Both the position numbers and the translations under genes were made by a program. Shown in pieces: positions 61,749-64,000 of a stretch of 64,000 bases of DNA. Source of the DNA: Acetobacterium woodii (GTDB taxonomy: Bacteria; Bacillota; Clostridia; Eubacteriales; Eubacteriaceae); the NCBI GenBank assembly GCA_016213825.1, contig JACQZP010000002.1, positions 1 through 64,000 of the forward strand, given 5' to 3'. Below the pieces are notes generated by a model. That model worked only from the letters and a program-made list of their open reading frames with translations. It was not told the origin of the DNA and made no database searches. How positions within the stretch are numbered: the first letter of the stretch is position 1; every line of letters starts with the position of its first letter.

Positions 61749-63284
61749 ATGTCACGAAAAATTTATGTGTTCGACACAACATTAAGGGATGGGGAACAGG
61801 TTCCGGGAGCAAAATTGAATTTGGCCGAGAAGCTGGAGGTGGCAGAGCAGATTGCGAAAATGAAGGTGGATATGATGGAGGTGGGGTTCCCTTCATCATC
61901 CCAGGGGGATTTTGAGGCCGTTCGGGCCATCAGTCGTAAAATTGGGAAAGAGGTCTGGATTGCCGCCCTGGGGCGGGCGGTCCAATCGGATATTGACTGT
62001 ATTTATGAGAGTATTCGGGAGGCCGAGAATCCGCTGATTCATATTGTTTTGGGATCATCGGATGTTCATGTTGCCAAAAAATTCAGAAAAACACCGGGTC
62101 AGGTCATTGAAATGGGCGTGGGGGCAGTTAAATATGCCAGCAGTCTATTACCCCAGGTCCAGTATTCCCTGGAAGATGCCAGTCGCTCGGAATTTGAATA
62201 TCTCTGGCAAACCATTGAAGCGGTGGTGAAGGCTGGTGCTACCATTATCAATGTGCCGGATACAGTAGGCTTCGCCATTCCTGAAGAATTTGGGAAACTG
62301 ATCTATCGGATCAATGATCGGCTGAAAAACCTGGCTCCCCAGGTATTACTCAGTGTCCATTGCCATAATGATACTGGTCTGGCCACGGCCAATACTCTGG
62401 CAGCGGTTAAAAACGGGGCGGATAAGGTGGAGTGTACCATCAATGGGATTGGCGAACGGGCCGGAAATACTTCGCTGGAGGAAGTGATCATGGGGATTCA
62501 GCTTCATGAAGCCTATTATGGTGGACATACTACAGTAGATACCCGGCAGATTTATGAAACCTCCCGGATGGTCAGTGCCACGATGGGACTGGATATCCAG
62601 GTGAACAAGGCAATCACCGGGGAAAATGCCTTTGCTCATTCATCGGGCATTCATCAGGACGGGTTACTCAAATCAAAGGATGTCTACGAAATTATGGACC
62701 CGGAAACCATTGGTGCTCCGGCAATGGAAATTGTCCTCACCGCCAGATCAGGCCGCCATGCTTTTATGCACGTAACCAAGCATCTGGGTTTTGATATCCC
62801 CGAGGAAGCGGTAGCGGATATCTATCAGCAGTTTTTGATCATGGCAGATGCCAAAAAAGAAATCTATGATAATGATGTGTTGACCCTGTTAAAAAACAGC
62901 CCGATTCCAAGTAGGGGAACCCACCCGGAATTATGGCAGCTGATCGATTATGAAATGACGGTAGTCAACAGTTTGCCTTGGGCGATGGTAAAGCTGGCAC
63001 AAGGGAATAAAGAAGTGGTTCAGAGCCAGCATGGTTCTGGTGTTATCGATGCCCTTTATGGGGCCATTATGGAAGCCATCGGTGCACCCATTGAACTCAT
63101 CGATTACCGGATCAACAGTTTAAGTCGGGGAAAAGGGAGTCTGGGCAAGGTCACCGCCCAAATTCGCTGTGACAATCAATTGTTTTCGGGGAAAGCCATC
63201 GAACAGGATGTGATACGAGCCAGTGCCTTATCACTTATTAATGCTGTTAATAAAATGGTACTGGAACAAGCCCGGAATTATTAA
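61749..63284 (+). CDS. leuA: 2-isopropylmalate synthase
   Basis: 511 aa from the ATG at 61749 (AAAAGGAGA upstream). First step of leucine synthesis: acetyl-CoA plus 2-oxoisovalerate. [20 protein letters not shown] at the N-terminus holds the first metal ligand Asp and catalytic Arg. [20 protein letters not shown] has the His-X-His metal pair, and [16 protein letters not shown] is typical. The C-terminal 130 residues are the LeuA dimer/regulatory domain. The leucine T-box in front supports LeuA rather than homocitrate synthase. Normal length. No further leu genes lie before 64000. Confidence 0.93.
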   Translation: MSRKIYVFDTTLRDGEQVPGAKLNLAEKLEVAEQIAKMKVDMMEVGFPSSSQGDFEAVRAISRKIGKEVWIAALGRAVQSDIDCIYESIREAENPLIHIVLGSSDVHVAKKFRKTPGQVIEMGVGAVKYASSLLPQVQYSLEDASRSEFEYLWQTIEAVVKAGATIINVPDTVGFAIPEEFGKLIYRINDRLKNLAPQVLLSVHCHNDTGLATANTLAAVKNGADKVECTINGIGERAGNTSLEEVIMGIQLHEAYYGGHTTVDTRQIYETSRMVSATMGLDIQVNKAITGENAFAHSSGIHQDGLLKSKDVYEIMDPETIGAPAMEIVLTARSGRHAFMHVTKHLGFDIPEEAVADIYQQFLIMADAKKEIYDNDVLTLLKNSPIPSRGTHPELWQLIDYEMTVVNSLPWAMVKLAQGNKEVVQSQHGSGVIDALYGAIMEAIGAPIELIDYRINSLSRGKGSLGKVTAQIRCDNQLFSGKAIEQDVIRASALSLINAVNKMVLEQARNY

Positions 63285-63339
63285 CATTTGAGTTTCTTTT
63301 TTGCCCTTGTGGATTGGTACACTAAAAAAAGGCTAAAGC

Positions 63340-63795
63340 TTATTCCAGGGAAAATTCAATTCCCCGATGTTCCACCGAAGTGGAAAAAACAATCAGTGTC
63401 TTGGTTCGGCCAAAGCGTTGCAGCTCGCCGATAAAGGCATCCAATTCGTAGGTACTGGGGAAAAGAACTTCCAGCAGCATCGAATAATCACCGGTGACAC
63501 AATTGCATTCAATCACATTATGGCAGGTTTGAATGTAGGGGTAAAATTCTTTTTTGCAGGCGGGTTCAACTTCAAGATTGACGAAGGCTTTGATATGGTA
63601 TCCCATTTTTATGGGATCAATAACGGCCTGATAACCTTGAATAATGTGGCTTTTTTCAAGCTGTTCAATCCGGGAAGAAACCGCTGGGGAGGAAAGGTAG
63701 ACTTGAGCGGCCAGTTCCTTGATTGAGATCCGTCCATTTTTCTGCAGCAAATTTAATATCTGCAGATCGATAGAATCCAATACATTGTTTTTCAT
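63340..63795 (-). CDS. Lrp/AsnC-family regulator
   Basis: 151 aa. N-terminal HTH IDLQILNLLQKNGRISIKEL, AAQVYLSSPAVSSRIEQLEK, then the RAM (regulation of amino acid metabolism) effector domain with GYQAVIDPIKMGYHIKAFV and ECNCVTGDYSMLLEV. AGGAG precedes the ATG. Convergent with leuA. A palindrome CTAAAAT-A-ATTTTAG overlaps its own promoter region at 63859-63873, suggesting autoregulation. The effector is not known; leucine or another amino acid is plausible. Confidence 0.9.
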   Translation of the reverse strand: MKNNVLDSIDLQILNLLQKNGRISIKELAAQVYLSSPAVSSRIEQLEKSHIIQGYQAVIDPIKMGYHIKAFVNLEVEPACKKEFYPYIQTCHNVIECNCVTGDYSMLLEVLFPSTYELDAFIGELQRFGRTKTLIVFSTSVEHRGIEFSLE

Positions 63796-63858
63796 TAGAT
63801 ACTCCTGGGTTTGATTTGTTTTGCAACAGGATTAGTTTTAGGTAAATGAATTGAAATA

Positions 63859-63873
63859 CTAAAATAATTTTAG
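63859..63873. promoter_or_regulatory. Palindrome in the lrp promoter region
   Basis: Perfect 15-bp inverted repeat CTAAAATAATTTTAG, 64 bases upstream of the lrp start and covering its -10-like TAAAAT. AT-rich sites of this kind are bound by Lrp/AsnC regulators. Confidence 0.5.
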
Positions 63874-63964
63874 CATAATTAAATTAAGTAAGAAAGATAA
63901 AAAACTTATATAATTAGGCTGTTTAGCTTAAAATAATTAGGTATCATGGTTTTATACTTACTCA

Positions 63965-63994
63965 TTGACAGTGATTGACCTTTAAGTTTATGAT
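63965..63994 (+). promoter_or_regulatory. Promoter leading out of the window
   Basis: TTGACA, 18 bases, TATGAT, reading right. No gene begins before 64000, so it would serve a gene beyond the edge. Confidence 0.45.
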
Positions 63995-64000
63995 TATCTC

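Noticed and set aside
1-64000. CRISPR arrays, insertion sequences or prophage
   Set aside because: No regularly spaced direct repeats, transposase, integrase or phage structural genes were seen.

Overview
The window reads as chromosome of an anaerobic, low-to-mid GC Firmicute, most likely an acetogen of the Eubacteriaceae (Acetobacterium-like). Supporting this are strong AGGAGG ribosome sites, a GlgC/GlgD glycogen operon, a T-box leader, ECF transport under a cobalamin riboswitch, two CooC-type nickel ATPases of the CO dehydrogenase maturation family, and a prenyl-FMN (UbiD/UbiX) decarboxylase cluster. The assignment is inference from gene content; no marker gene other than a 5S rRNA is present. 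I see no insertion sequence, prophage or CRISPR array.

Layout. 1-350: 5S rRNA closing an rRNA operon, with a long bidirectional terminator. 0.6-16 kb: a lipoprotein, then a minus-strand carbohydrate region. This holds a stand-alone glycogen phosphorylase, an amino-acid/polyamine permease with a leader hairpin, and a six-gene operon glgB-glgP-glgC-glgD-glgA-GH13 covering synthesis and breakdown of glycogen. 16-26 kb: two YihY-type membrane proteins, aconitase, AIM24 protein, DegV, Tex, a CarD-like regulator and a PIN/TRAM membrane protein. 26-38 kb: a plus-strand housekeeping run (rsmF-like, DUF523, ddl, DUF1934, argS, tcdA, ispF, mtnN, alr, split transketolase, nitroreductase).

38-56 kb is the accessory, cofactor-rich part. 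It contains a methyltransferase-like/DUF2284 fusion protein diverging from a cobalamin riboswitch and an ECF transporter. Next come a UbiD decarboxylase, a HyuA/HyuB ATP-dependent carboxylase/hydrolase pair, UbiX and an LpdD-like protein, followed by a TetR regulator with a palindromic operator. A five-gene operon then has two CooC ATPases, a zinc-ribbon protein, a 79-aa acidic protein and a 32-aa membrane microprotein. A MoxR AAA+ ATPase with a VWA partner follows. These look like cofactor supply and metalloenzyme maturation modules around a possible carboxylation/decarboxylation pathway.

56-64 kb: a 1460-residue secreted protein with ChW and about eight YDG repeats behind a promoter with a direct-repeat operator; a small membrane protein; leuA behind a T-box leader with one specifier stem (Leu CTG) but two antiterminator/terminator modules; and an Lrp/AsnC regulator.

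A family of about 150-170 bp palindromic intergenic repeats occurs at about 20.0, 30.3 (reduced), 35.5 and 45.0 kb, with compensatory changes in the hairpin tip. One copy carries an 88-bp palindromic insertion. A separate 140-bp nested palindrome lies between the riboswitch and the ECF genes.
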